Source: an uncultured Mycoplasmatota bacterium (lineage in GTDB: Bacteria > Bacillota_I > Bacilli_A > RF39 > UBA660). From it: a DNA stretch of 64,000 bases. Location: contig URFW01000003.1 of assembly GCA_900547225.1 (NCBI GenBank), positions 62,001 through 126,000 on the forward strand, written 5' to 3'. The stretch's first letter is position 1. Each line of letters begins with the position of its first letter. The notes beneath the pieces are model-generated. The model was not told the DNA's origin and made no database searches. It saw only the letters and a list, made by a program, of their open reading frames with translations. Positions 31,987 to 40,121 of the stretch are shown piece by piece. The position numbers were made by a program, and so were the translations under genes.

Positions 31987-33498
31987 ATGAACACAGAATA
32001 TTATAATGAACTTAAGGACAAAATAGAAAAATGGAATTATAAAAATGTAGGTGTGACTTCTGCTGAAAGAAAAATTTCACTTACAAATTTAATGAATTCT
32101 AATTTTACAGCGTATGCAGATAAAAATGTGGCTGCTATAATCGCATTTTATGAATACACAAAAGATAGAGATGAGTTTGATTATCTAAACGAACATTATA
32201 CCAGAATATTATCCAGTTATTTTTCAAGGGAAAGCATAGATAAAGATTTTGATTATTTGATTTCACCAGAAGGAGAAAAGACGCTAAAAGCCTTAGTTTC
32301 TTTAGGAAATGATGATGTAAGAGAAAATCTTATTACAATAGCGTACCGTAGGGCATTAAATAACCAAACGTATAAGCCATTCTATGATTCTTTATGCCAA
32401 TTATATAAGCAAAATAATATAAAAATAGGCAATATTTTGGATCTTGAACTATCAAAAGATGATAAAATTTATTCAAAAAAAACAGAAGATTTATTGAAGT
32501 CTTTAGAATCTTTTAATAAACCTGTAGAAGTTCAAAAGTTTGAAGCACAAAAACCAGACAATCATATTTTAGAAAGCTTTGAAGCCAGAGTAGAAGAAGC
32601 TAAGAAAAACATAAATGATGTTATTGCAAAAGATGGTGCAGAACCTATTTCATTTGATAAACCTTTAGATAAATCAGTCAATTTAAATTCTTTTTCATCT
32701 GATGATGTTAATTCTGAAGAAAGAGAAAAAAGATATGATGAAATGTATGAATTAAGAAAGCAAGCAAAGGAAAACGTTGATAATATTGTTCATAATAATG
32801 CTAAAGAGTTAAACGTTTCTGATGAGGCCGTTTCAAACGTAATTAAAAAATCGGGATTTACTCCATCAAAGATAGATACTGACACGATTGTTATTAGTGA
32901 ACTTATGGAGTCAAAAATTGCATCTAGAGAGTCAATTGCTGAGTTAACTAAAACACAGTATGGTAAATTTATAACAAAATTATTTGATAAATTACAGTTT
33001 AAAGCTGCAATGAAAGAGTTTACTGTGTCAGAACTAGATAAAAAGAAAAAAATTATTGTTAAACCTGGTACTCAATTTCAAAGAATAGCAAAGGCTGAAA
33101 AAAGATTGTTATCTGTTCAAAGATTATCCCAAAGTATAAAGAAGATGTTTGTTGATACAAAAAATAATGTTACTATGACAATTAAGCATATATTTGATAA
33201 ACAAAATAAAAATACGGACGCTATTGAAGAAACAAATGAAAATTCAATATCTGATGTAGAAACTTCAAGTAAAGGATTTGACTTAGACATAAATAGTAGT
33301 GAAAATAAAGAAAAATTAAGAGAAGCAACCGATTTAAATAAATATAAAACCAATATACCTAAATTAAAAACGCTTAGTAAATCTGAGGTGATTGAGTTGC
33401 TATCATCTATGCAGAATAAAAACGTAATAGGTGATTCTGGTGCTCTTGTGACATCTAAGGAAAATCATGCTCAATTAGAAACAGCAAGACATATTTAA
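31987..33498 (+). CDS. Hypothetical 503-residue helical protein
   Basis: No family recognised. No signal peptide or membrane segment. The N-terminal 150 residues are helix-rich (NVAAIIAFYEYTKDRDEFDYL). The middle has charged coiled-coil-like stretches (about 195-225 and 240-275), and the C-terminal part is basic (KKKKIIVKPG, RLSQSIKKMFVD), then acidic and Ser/Asn-rich. It follows the DUF1292 gene by 10 nt with RBS ATAGGAG. Could be a scaffold or regulatory protein; nothing in the sequence decides this. Confidence 0.55.
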   Translation: MNTEYYNELKDKIEKWNYKNVGVTSAERKISLTNLMNSNFTAYADKNVAAIIAFYEYTKDRDEFDYLNEHYTRILSSYFSRESIDKDFDYLISPEGEKTLKALVSLGNDDVRENLITIAYRRALNNQTYKPFYDSLCQLYKQNNIKIGNILDLELSKDDKIYSKKTEDLLKSLESFNKPVEVQKFEAQKPDNHILESFEARVEEAKKNINDVIAKDGAEPISFDKPLDKSVNLNSFSSDDVNSEEREKRYDEMYELRKQAKENVDNIVHNNAKELNVSDEAVSNVIKKSGFTPSKIDTDTIVISELMESKIASRESIAELTKTQYGKFITKLFDKLQFKAAMKEFTVSELDKKKKIIVKPGTQFQRIAKAEKRLLSVQRLSQSIKKMFVDTKNNVTMTIKHIFDKQNKNTDAIEETNENSISDVETSSKGFDLDINSSENKEKLREATDLNKYKTNIPKLKTLSKSEVIELLSSMQNKNVIGDSGALVTSKENHAQLETARHI

Positions 33499-33546
33499 AT
33501 GGTATTAATAATGATATTTCATACATAATAAAAATGGTGGTTTATT

Positions 33547-33963
33547 ATGAAGAAGTATCTTTTTTTGTTGTTTTTAATTGGTGTTTATGTACTTATTTTA
33601 TTTAATAATAAAGATAATAAAACAAGTAATGTTGTATCTTATCTAGATAAAAATAGAGATGGGGCTATATCTGTTAAAATAAATTTTAAAGACGGAATAA
33701 ATAGTAATAATTTAAAAAAGTTATTTTATACATATGACAAAGATTATTATATATATAACATATATACTGATAGAGAAAATATCAAGGTTAACTGTGATTC
33801 TATTGATTGGTGTATAGATAGTGTTTATGAACAAAAAGATGATTACTTTAATAAATCTAGATTAACTAGTGGTTTTAAAGTAGATTCTATTAGCTTGTTA
33901 GCTTATAAAGAAGATATAATACCGTTTATAAATGACAACAATTTAGAGTGCGAAATAAAATAA
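33547..33963 (+). CDS. Small secreted or membrane-anchored hypothetical protein
   Basis: 138 residues. One N-terminal hydrophobic segment (about 3-20) may be a signal peptide or anchor. The rest is polar with alternating strands (SVKINFKDGIN, YYIYNIYTD) and two Cys six residues apart (NCDSIDWC). RBS ATGGTGG. No family recognised. Faces the converging MnmL-MnmM gene across a shared hairpin. Confidence 0.5.
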   Translation: MKKYLFLLFLIGVYVLILFNNKDNKTSNVVSYLDKNRDGAISVKINFKDGINSNNLKKLFYTYDKDYYIYNIYTDRENIKVNCDSIDWCIDSVYEQKDDYFNKSRLTSGFKVDSISLLAYKEDIIPFINDNNLECEIK

Positions 33964-33988
33964 GAAACGAAATTTTAATCGTTTCTTA
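33961..33988. terminator. Hairpin between converging genes
   Basis: AAGAAACGA/TCGTTTCTT perfect 9-bp stem with a short loop. The T runs on either side are weak. Confidence 0.5.
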
Positions 33989-35426
33989 TTTCTATTAAAA
34001 ATGGTGCGTTTTTATTATTTGTATTTTTATATATAATGTAGTTAATATTATTTTTATCCAAATAATTAATTATGGCTTTAGATTCTTTTATACCTTCTTT
34101 ATGAGGATAACAAGTAACTAGTATAATTCCTTTTTTGTTAAGCATTTTAATGCTTTCTTTAATAGATTTTAAACTGGTTTTGGCATTTGTCATAACAACT
34201 TTATTAAAATTAGGCAAATATCCTAAATTAAACATAATAAGACTAACTTTTTTATCATATTCTTTTAAGTCTTTTCTTATATTTTCGTTGCTATCATTTA
34301 TTAAGGTAACATTACATACGTTATTATCATCTAATAGTTTTTTTGTTCTTTTAATAGCTTCTTTTTGAATATCGAAAGCAAATACCTTTTTAGATAACTT
34401 AGATAGTCTTAATGTATCAAATCCATTACCACAAGTAGCATCAACCGTTATATCACCAGTTTTTATAAACTTTTCACATATTAAATTAACTCTGTTTAAT
34501 ATGCTCTTATTAAAACCTTGGTAAGTTCCACGTTTTTTAAGTTCCTTATCTATGTCATTTAAAACTGATACCTTTTTAAGAGTCCAAATAGGTGCTACTA
34601 AATCATCTTTAGCACCATCTCCGGTTAATCTATGAATAGTTATGCTATCATTTAGTTCTTCTATCTGATCACATACTATTTTTACATATTCTTCTTTTGT
34701 TAGAATATGAAAATGATTTTTGTTATACATTTTTTCTAACTCTGTGTTTTTAAGTATGTGAAGCATATGTATTTTAATTCCATCTATTTTTAATTTATTT
34801 AAGTGTCTTACGGTATCCATCATCATATCATAAGTTTCGTAAGGAAGACCATTTATTATGTGAACTACAACTTTAATATTATTTTCCTTTAGCTTTTTTA
34901 CGCAGGTATCAAAACATTTTAAATCGTGACCCCTGTTTATTAATTTAAGAGTTTTATCATGCATACTTTGAAGACCAAGCTCTACCGTAAGATATGTTCT
35001 TTTATTTAGTTCCTTTAGATACTCTAAACATTCATCTGTTATTGCATCTGGTCTTGTTCCGATATTTAATCCAACTACGTTAGGAATTTTTAATGCTTCT
35101 TCATACTTTTTCTTTAAAACAGAAACAGGAGCATAAGTATTTGTATTAGCCTGAAAATACGCAATGTATTTAGTATCAGGCCATTTATTATTTAATTTTT
35201 CTTTAATTTCAATAAATTGCTCTGTTATGCTTTTGTTTTTATCTCCAGCAAAATCTCCAGATCCTTTAACAGAACAAAAAATACATCCCGAACCATTTTT
35301 AAAATTAGGACAAGAAAAGTTACCATTTAAACTTACTTTAAATACCCTTGTATTAAAAGTTTTTGTTAATTCATAATTAAGCGTATGATACATTTTATTA
35401 TCTAAACTATACTTAAACATTTTCAT
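33975..35426 (-). CDS. mnmLM: MnmL-MnmM fusion: radical-SAM enzyme plus tRNA methyltransferase
   Basis: 483 residues. Residues about 1-300 are the YtqA/TIGR01212 radical-SAM type: NFSCPNFKNGSGCIFC holds the cluster-binding Cys (C-x8-C-x2-C), then LNIGTRPD, ELGLQSMHDKTLKLINRGH and HIINGLPYE. Residues about 305-483 are YtqB type: VDATCGNGFDTLRLS (SAM loop), FAFDIQ, MFNLGYLP and VTCYPHKEG. In Bacilli these are separate neighbours, MnmL and MnmM, that convert cmnm5s2U to mnm5s2U in the wobble position of tRNAs for Glu, Gln and Lys. Here both are in one chain. The start at 35426 is weakly supported by GGTGAATG. Confidence 0.88.
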   Translation of the reverse strand: MKMFKYSLDNKMYHTLNYELTKTFNTRVFKVSLNGNFSCPNFKNGSGCIFCSVKGSGDFAGDKNKSITEQFIEIKEKLNNKWPDTKYIAYFQANTNTYAPVSVLKKKYEEALKIPNVVGLNIGTRPDAITDECLEYLKELNKRTYLTVELGLQSMHDKTLKLINRGHDLKCFDTCVKKLKENNIKVVVHIINGLPYETYDMMMDTVRHLNKLKIDGIKIHMLHILKNTELEKMYNKNHFHILTKEEYVKIVCDQIEELNDSITIHRLTGDGAKDDLVAPIWTLKKVSVLNDIDKELKKRGTYQGFNKSILNRVNLICEKFIKTGDITVDATCGNGFDTLRLSKLSKKVFAFDIQKEAIKRTKKLLDDNNVCNVTLINDSNENIRKDLKEYDKKVSLIMFNLGYLPNFNKVVMTNAKTSLKSIKESIKMLNKKGIILVTCYPHKEGIKESKAIINYLDKNNINYIIYKNTNNKNAPFLIEIRND

Positions 35427-35530
35427 TCACCAATAAAAATTATAACATGAATTAAAAAATGTATAAACGGTTATTATAGTAAAAAGAAAGACTTTAGTAT
35501 GGTTAGAATTATAAGAAAGTTATTAAAAAT

Positions 35531-35559
35531 TTGCTTTTTTTTAAAAGAAATGTTATATT
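35531..35559 (+). promoter_or_regulatory. Promoter of the acyl-CoA synthetase gene
   Basis: TTGCTT (35531-35536), 17-nt spacer, TATATT (35554-35559), about 45 nt before the start codon. Confidence 0.6.
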
Positions 35560-35604
35560 ATCACTGCAGTAAATAAAAAAATATATATTTTTTATGGGGG
35601 AAAT

Positions 35605-37467
35605 ATGGAAAAAATGACAGGTAAGCCATCGATAGATAAACCATGGCTTAAATATTATGATGAAGAAGTATTAAATAAAAAATTACCGGAAAAGACGATT
35701 TATGAATATATTACAGAAAATAATAAAAAATATCCAAATAGAATTGCCTTAAACTACTTCGGTAAAAAAATAACCTATGGACAATTGTTTAAAAATATTG
35801 ATCAAACGGCAAGGGCCTTTAGAGCTTATGGTATAAGGGAAGGGCATATAGTAACTATTTGTATGCCAACTATTCCAGAAACCATATATGTTTATTATGC
35901 GTTAAGTAAAATTGGTGCGATAGCCAATATGGTTGATCCTAGAACAAGCAAGGAAGGAATAGAAAATTATATTAATGAGGCAAAATCAAAAATGCTTATT
36001 ATGATTGATGTTGCAGCTGATAAAGCAAGGGATGCAAAGAAGAAAACAACTATAGAAAAAATAATTACAGTATCTCCAACTGATTCTTTACCACTTGGTA
36101 TTATGTTAAAAAAAGCTTCTAAAGATATAAATAGTATATATGAAGATAAAAAAGAAGCAGCTAAAAGTAAACATGAAAAAGAGCCAAAGAAAAAAGACAT
36201 AATATTAGACTACTTTAACGATATGAAAAAAAATGAAAGTAGTTTTTCAAAAAGTGGTGAATGTATACCTTGGTCTAAGTTTTTTAAGGCAGGTAAAAAG
36301 GAAAATTATGAACCATATCCAAATTATGAAAAAGACAAACCATTGTTAATAGTACATACCGGTGGAACAACTGGCCCATCAAAGGGTGTTGTATTATCTA
36401 ATTTTAGTGTAAATGCTGCTTCGTTTCAATGTGAAAACGCAGGTTATGATTTTAAAAGAGAACATAGTTGGTTAAACATAATGCCACCTTTTATAGCATA
36501 TGGAATTGGTAATGGATTACATTTACCTCTTTCTTGTGGTATGGAAGTAATTTTAATTCCGCAATTTGATCCTAATAAATTTGATGAATTATTGCTTGAA
36601 AATAAACCAAATCATATGGTTGGAGTTCCATCTCATTATGGCAATATAATACACAGTAAGAAATTAAAAAATGAAGACTTATCTTATGTAATTGCACCAA
36701 CTGTTGGTGGTGACAAGATGGATGAAAACTTAGAGAAGGAAACCAATGAGTTTTTACGTGAACACAATTGTGAATATAAGGTTGTAAAGGGTTATGGTAT
36801 GACGGAGGTTAATGCTGCCGTAGCGGCATGTACATCAAATGAAACAAATAAAATAGGAAGTGTAGGAATACCATTTCCTAATACAACTATATCCATTTTT
36901 GATCCTAAAACAGGAGAAGAGCTTGGATATAATGAGAAAGGTGAAGTTTGCATAACTGGACCTAATACTATGCTTGGTTATTTTAACAATGATGAAGAAA
37001 CAAATAAAATTTTAAGGAAACATGAAGACGGTAACGTATGGGTTCATTCTGGTGATATTGGATATATGGATGCTGACGGAAATTTATACATTGTAGATAG
37101 ATTAAAAAGAATGATAATTAGACCAGATGGTTTTAAAATATTCCCAAGTCTAATAGAGGATGTAGTAGTTAAACATCCTTCGGTTCAATCTTGCAAGGCT
37201 GTTGGATTAAGAGATTTTTCCTTTTCTCAAGGAAAGCTTCCTAAAGTTCACGTAGTATTAAATGAAACAGATCGTAATCCAGAGGCTATAGAAAATGAAA
37301 TACTTATGCTATGTGAAGAACAATTGCCAGAATATTATTGGCCGTGTGAAATTGAGTTTAACGAGTCTTTACCTTTAACTCCAATTGGTAAAATAGATTA
37401 TCTTAAATTGGAAAAAGAAGATTATGAAAAACAATTAGCAACTACTAAAAAACTAGTAAAAAAGTAA
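35605..37467 (+). CDS. AMP-forming acyl-CoA synthetase / ligase
   Basis: 620 residues. ANL superfamily: P-loop VHTGGTTGPSKGVVLSN (about 250), GYGMTEVNAAVAA (about 393), HSGDIGYMDADGNLYIVDRLKRMII (about 480-505) and the catalytic-type Lys in LTPIGKIDYLKLE (about 594). A charged insert (about 170-225, KKEAAKSKHEKEPKKK) is unusual. It activates a carboxylic acid as AMP ester for transfer, usually to CoA; the acid is unknown. RBS ATGGGGGAAAT, own promoter and own terminator. Confidence 0.9.
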   Translation: MEKMTGKPSIDKPWLKYYDEEVLNKKLPEKTIYEYITENNKKYPNRIALNYFGKKITYGQLFKNIDQTARAFRAYGIREGHIVTICMPTIPETIYVYYALSKIGAIANMVDPRTSKEGIENYINEAKSKMLIMIDVAADKARDAKKKTTIEKIITVSPTDSLPLGIMLKKASKDINSIYEDKKEAAKSKHEKEPKKKDIILDYFNDMKKNESSFSKSGECIPWSKFFKAGKKENYEPYPNYEKDKPLLIVHTGGTTGPSKGVVLSNFSVNAASFQCENAGYDFKREHSWLNIMPPFIAYGIGNGLHLPLSCGMEVILIPQFDPNKFDELLLENKPNHMVGVPSHYGNIIHSKKLKNEDLSYVIAPTVGGDKMDENLEKETNEFLREHNCEYKVVKGYGMTEVNAAVAACTSNETNKIGSVGIPFPNTTISIFDPKTGEELGYNEKGEVCITGPNTMLGYFNNDEETNKILRKHEDGNVWVHSGDIGYMDADGNLYIVDRLKRMIIRPDGFKIFPSLIEDVVVKHPSVQSCKAVGLRDFSFSQGKLPKVHVVLNETDRNPEAIENEILMLCEEQLPEYYWPCEIEFNESLPLTPIGKIDYLKLEKEDYEKQLATTKKLVKK

Positions 37468-37481
37468 TGAATATTGTATAT

Positions 37482-37506
37482 AAGATAGGAACAACCTATC
37501 TTTTTT
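37482..37506 (+). terminator. Terminator after acyl-CoA synthetase
   Basis: AGATAGG/CCTATCT perfect stem, 5-nt loop, T run. Confidence 0.85.
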
Positions 37507-37523
37507 GTTATATATTTTATTAA

Positions 37524-37552
37524 TTTACACTATCATATATACATGATATAAT
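37524..37552 (+). promoter_or_regulatory. Promoter of the sensor gene
   Basis: TTTACA (37524-37529), 17-nt spacer, TATAAT (37547-37552). Confidence 0.75.
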
Positions 37553-37599
37553 GTAAGTGTAGTATAGTGGTAGTAAATATTTATGATGGAAGTGATGAC

Positions 37600-39435
37600 A
37601 TGATAATTGGAATAACTGTTATTTGTTGCATGCTACTTTTTTGTTTACTTGTAGGAACTGTTTATTTTTCAAAGAGTAAAATAAAAAGCACAGAAAATAA
37701 GTTGTATAGCAGGCTTGTTATTATTACTATGATAGGATTGGTAACTGAGCTTTTATGTTTTTATTTTGTAGCACATAAAGATGTTTCTAACGCATATAAA
37801 ATTTTAAATGAGATAGTAAATAAAGGATTTTTAGTTTATTTATTATTGTGGGAGTTTTTGTTTACCGAGTATATGTTTTTTATATCTTTTGAAAGTAGGT
37901 TAAAATTTAATAAGAAATTAAAAAATAATAAGGGAAAAATAATTGGCGTTTTAACAGTAATGTACTTAATAATGTCTATAATCATTATTAATTTGCCAAT
38001 ATATTATTTTAATGACGGAAATTATATATACTCCTATGGACCCGCAACTAATATATTACTATTAATGGGAGGTATATTTATAATTGTTGATATTTTTAGT
38101 GTTCTATCTAACATAAAAAATATAAAAGATAAGAAGTATTATCCTCTTTTCATGCTTATTATAATGATGGTATTTGTATTTATAATAAGACAGATTAATC
38201 CAGGTATAACAATTATTAATTCGGCTTTTGCTTTCGTTACGGTACTTATGTACTTCACAATAGAAAATCCGGATTTAAAAATGGTAAATGAATTACTAAG
38301 AAATAAAGAGCTAGTTGAAAAGCAAATGGAAGATAAATCTAGGTTTTTATTTGAAGTGACAGAAGATATTAAAGAACCGGCTAAAAATATTTTAATGTTA
38401 TCTGATAGCTTTTATAAATTAAATGAAAAAGATCAAAAAGATGCCATAAAAATCATTAGAAATAGTGCAAACGGAGTATTATTTAAAATAAATAATGTGT
38501 TAGATATATCTTCAATGGATGCAAGCAAAATTAAAATATTTAACAACGAGTATAACGTTTATACCTTGTTTGAAGTGGTAGAAGGTATTGCAAAAACTTT
38601 AAATAAAAATGAAAATGTATCATTAAAATTCGATATAAATTCTAATATACCAGCTATTCTTTATGGAGATGACGTAAGATTAAAACAAATTTTAATATCA
38701 GTTTTAACTAATAGTATAAATAACACCAAAACTGGTTTTATAAATGTAAGTTTAAGTGCGATAGTAAGATATGATGTCGCAAGATTAATTATAAATATAG
38801 AAGATACTGGATGCGGAATGAGCATAGATAAAGTAAATACGATTTTAGATGATAATAGAGAACTTTCTAATGAAGAAGTTGTAAAACTAGATAAACTTGA
38901 TATGGATTTAGTAGCGACAATTAAGTCCATAAAGTTATTAGGAGGAAGCTTTAACATAAAAAGTGAAGAAAATAAAGGCTCAACTTTTACAATTATAATA
39001 GATCAAAAATGTGATATAAAAGAAAAAACAGATGTAATGAAAGACATAGAAAAATATTCATCAGATGTATTTGGCAGAAAAAGAGTACTTATAGTTGATG
39101 ATGATAAAGAAGAGTTGTTTAAAATTTCTGATACATTATCAAAATATAACGTTGATATTAATACTACTATGAGTGGTAAAGACTGTATTTATAAAATAAA
39201 ATCAGGGGAAATATACAACTTGATAATAATAGATGATGAGCTTAAAAATGAATCTGCATTAGGAACTTTAGAAGAATTAAAAAAGAATAAGAAGTTTAAT
39301 TCTAAAGTTATTGTTATGTTAGGAATTGGTAAAAAACACTTAAGAAATTACTATATAGAAGATGGATTTACGGATGTAATAATAAAAGAAAACTTAACGG
39401 ATGAATTAATTGAAAAAGCAGAATCAAACTTATAA
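37600..39435 (+). CDS. Hybrid sensor kinase-like protein lacking the phospho-accepting His
   Basis: 611 residues from ATG 37600 (TGGAAGTGA upstream; the frame's GTG 37567 has no RBS). Seven or so membrane segments (about 3-225) are followed by a dimerisation helix with FLFEVTEDIKEPAKN, where active kinases have S/T-H-E-I-R-T-P; the His is not there. The ATPase domain keeps DDVRLKQILISVLTNSINNT (N box) and EDTGCGM (G1) but its later glycine box reads DMDLVATIK then GSTFTI. A C-terminal receiver domain keeps LIVDDDKEE and LIIIDDELKNESA (the Asp). So phosphorelay from its own His is unlikely; it may bind ATP and regulate by contact. No separate regulator is adjacent. Confidence 0.8.
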   Translation: MIIGITVICCMLLFCLLVGTVYFSKSKIKSTENKLYSRLVIITMIGLVTELLCFYFVAHKDVSNAYKILNEIVNKGFLVYLLLWEFLFTEYMFFISFESRLKFNKKLKNNKGKIIGVLTVMYLIMSIIIINLPIYYFNDGNYIYSYGPATNILLLMGGIFIIVDIFSVLSNIKNIKDKKYYPLFMLIIMMVFVFIIRQINPGITIINSAFAFVTVLMYFTIENPDLKMVNELLRNKELVEKQMEDKSRFLFEVTEDIKEPAKNILMLSDSFYKLNEKDQKDAIKIIRNSANGVLFKINNVLDISSMDASKIKIFNNEYNVYTLFEVVEGIAKTLNKNENVSLKFDINSNIPAILYGDDVRLKQILISVLTNSINNTKTGFINVSLSAIVRYDVARLIINIEDTGCGMSIDKVNTILDDNRELSNEEVVKLDKLDMDLVATIKSIKLLGGSFNIKSEENKGSTFTIIIDQKCDIKEKTDVMKDIEKYSSDVFGRKRVLIVDDDKEELFKISDTLSKYNVDINTTMSGKDCIYKIKSGEIYNLIIIDDELKNESALGTLEELKKNKKFNSKVIVMLGIGKKHLRNYYIEDGFTDVIIKENLTDELIEKAESNL

Positions 39436-39473
39436 GTGACAGTTTGAAAAATAAAACTTAAATCATTAAAGCC

Positions 39474-39502
39474 TTGAATTTAAAAACAAAATATAATATA
39501 CT
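39474..39502 (+). promoter_or_regulatory. Promoter of the leuS T-box transcript
   Basis: TTGAAT (39474-39479), 17-nt spacer, TATACT (39497-39502). Confidence 0.65.
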
Positions 39503-39508
39503 ATTAAG

Positions 39509-39749
39509 TGTTAAAGCGTTGATGAAGAGTATTAGGTTATTTATTTCTTTAAAGAGAACTTATGGTTGGTGTAAATAGGTAAGAGATGATTGCTGAACTA
39601 GCTTCGGAGTTATTATGTGAAACATGAGTAATATAATACGGTTTACCTCGTTACTGGTAATTTAAGCGTATACTTATTTAAGTATAAATTAAGGTGGTAC
39701 CGCGGTTATTAATTATTAAATCGTCCTTTGTTAAAGGATGATTTTTTTT
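39509..39749 (+). ncRNA. T-box leader, leucine specific (specifier CUA)
   Basis: The T-box sequence AAGGTGGTACCGCG is at 39692-39705, followed by a terminator stem GTCCTTT/AAAGGATGA type (39715-39738) with T run. Stem I starts with GATGAAGAG and returns with CTAGCTTC. CTA at 39598-39600 lies one base before the closing CTTC, the same place as ACT in the Thr leader of this window, so I read the specifier as CUA (Leu). UGGU in the bulge fits a tRNA with discriminator A. Uncharged tRNA-Leu would prevent termination. It controls a small membrane protein gene and leuS. Confidence 0.93.
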
Positions 39750-39764
39750 AAAGGGAGGCTTATT

Positions 39765-40121
39765 ATGGTAGAAGTAGCTAAAACAGTGTTAGAATTTTTA
39801 ATAGTATTTTTAATTGTTTATTTTGGTACATATTTATTTTCTTTTAAAAAGATTAAGAAATATAACAGGAATAAAATGCCTGCAAATATTAAATACCTGG
39901 TTTTTAAATATAATATTGATGTTGTAAAATTAGGTTATAAAAGAGTTTGCAAAACCCTCTTGCTATTTGATTCATTAATAGTTGCAATACTTTTTACATC
40001 AACGAAAATGATTGATAACATATATATAAGATTATTAGTAGCGTTTATATTGGTATTTCCACTATTCGCAGGAGTATATCATTTAATTGCAATGTACTAT
40101 AAAAAGGAGAGTGAAAGATAA
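39765..40121 (+). CDS. Small membrane protein between T-box and leuS
   Basis: 118 residues from ATG 39765 (GGGAGGC upstream). One membrane segment at the N-terminus (about 7-28), a cytoplasmic basic stretch (KKIKKYNRNKMP), then two membrane segments (about 63-84 and 86-106). Its stop overlaps the leuS start (TAATG), so it is translationally coupled to leuS and under the same T-box. No family recognised; why a membrane protein should follow leucine supply is unclear. Confidence 0.65.
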   Translation: MVEVAKTVLEFLIVFLIVYFGTYLFSFKKIKKYNRNKMPANIKYLVFKYNIDVVKLGYKRVCKTLLLFDSLIVAILFTSTKMIDNIYIRLLVAFILVFPLFAGVYHLIAMYYKKESER

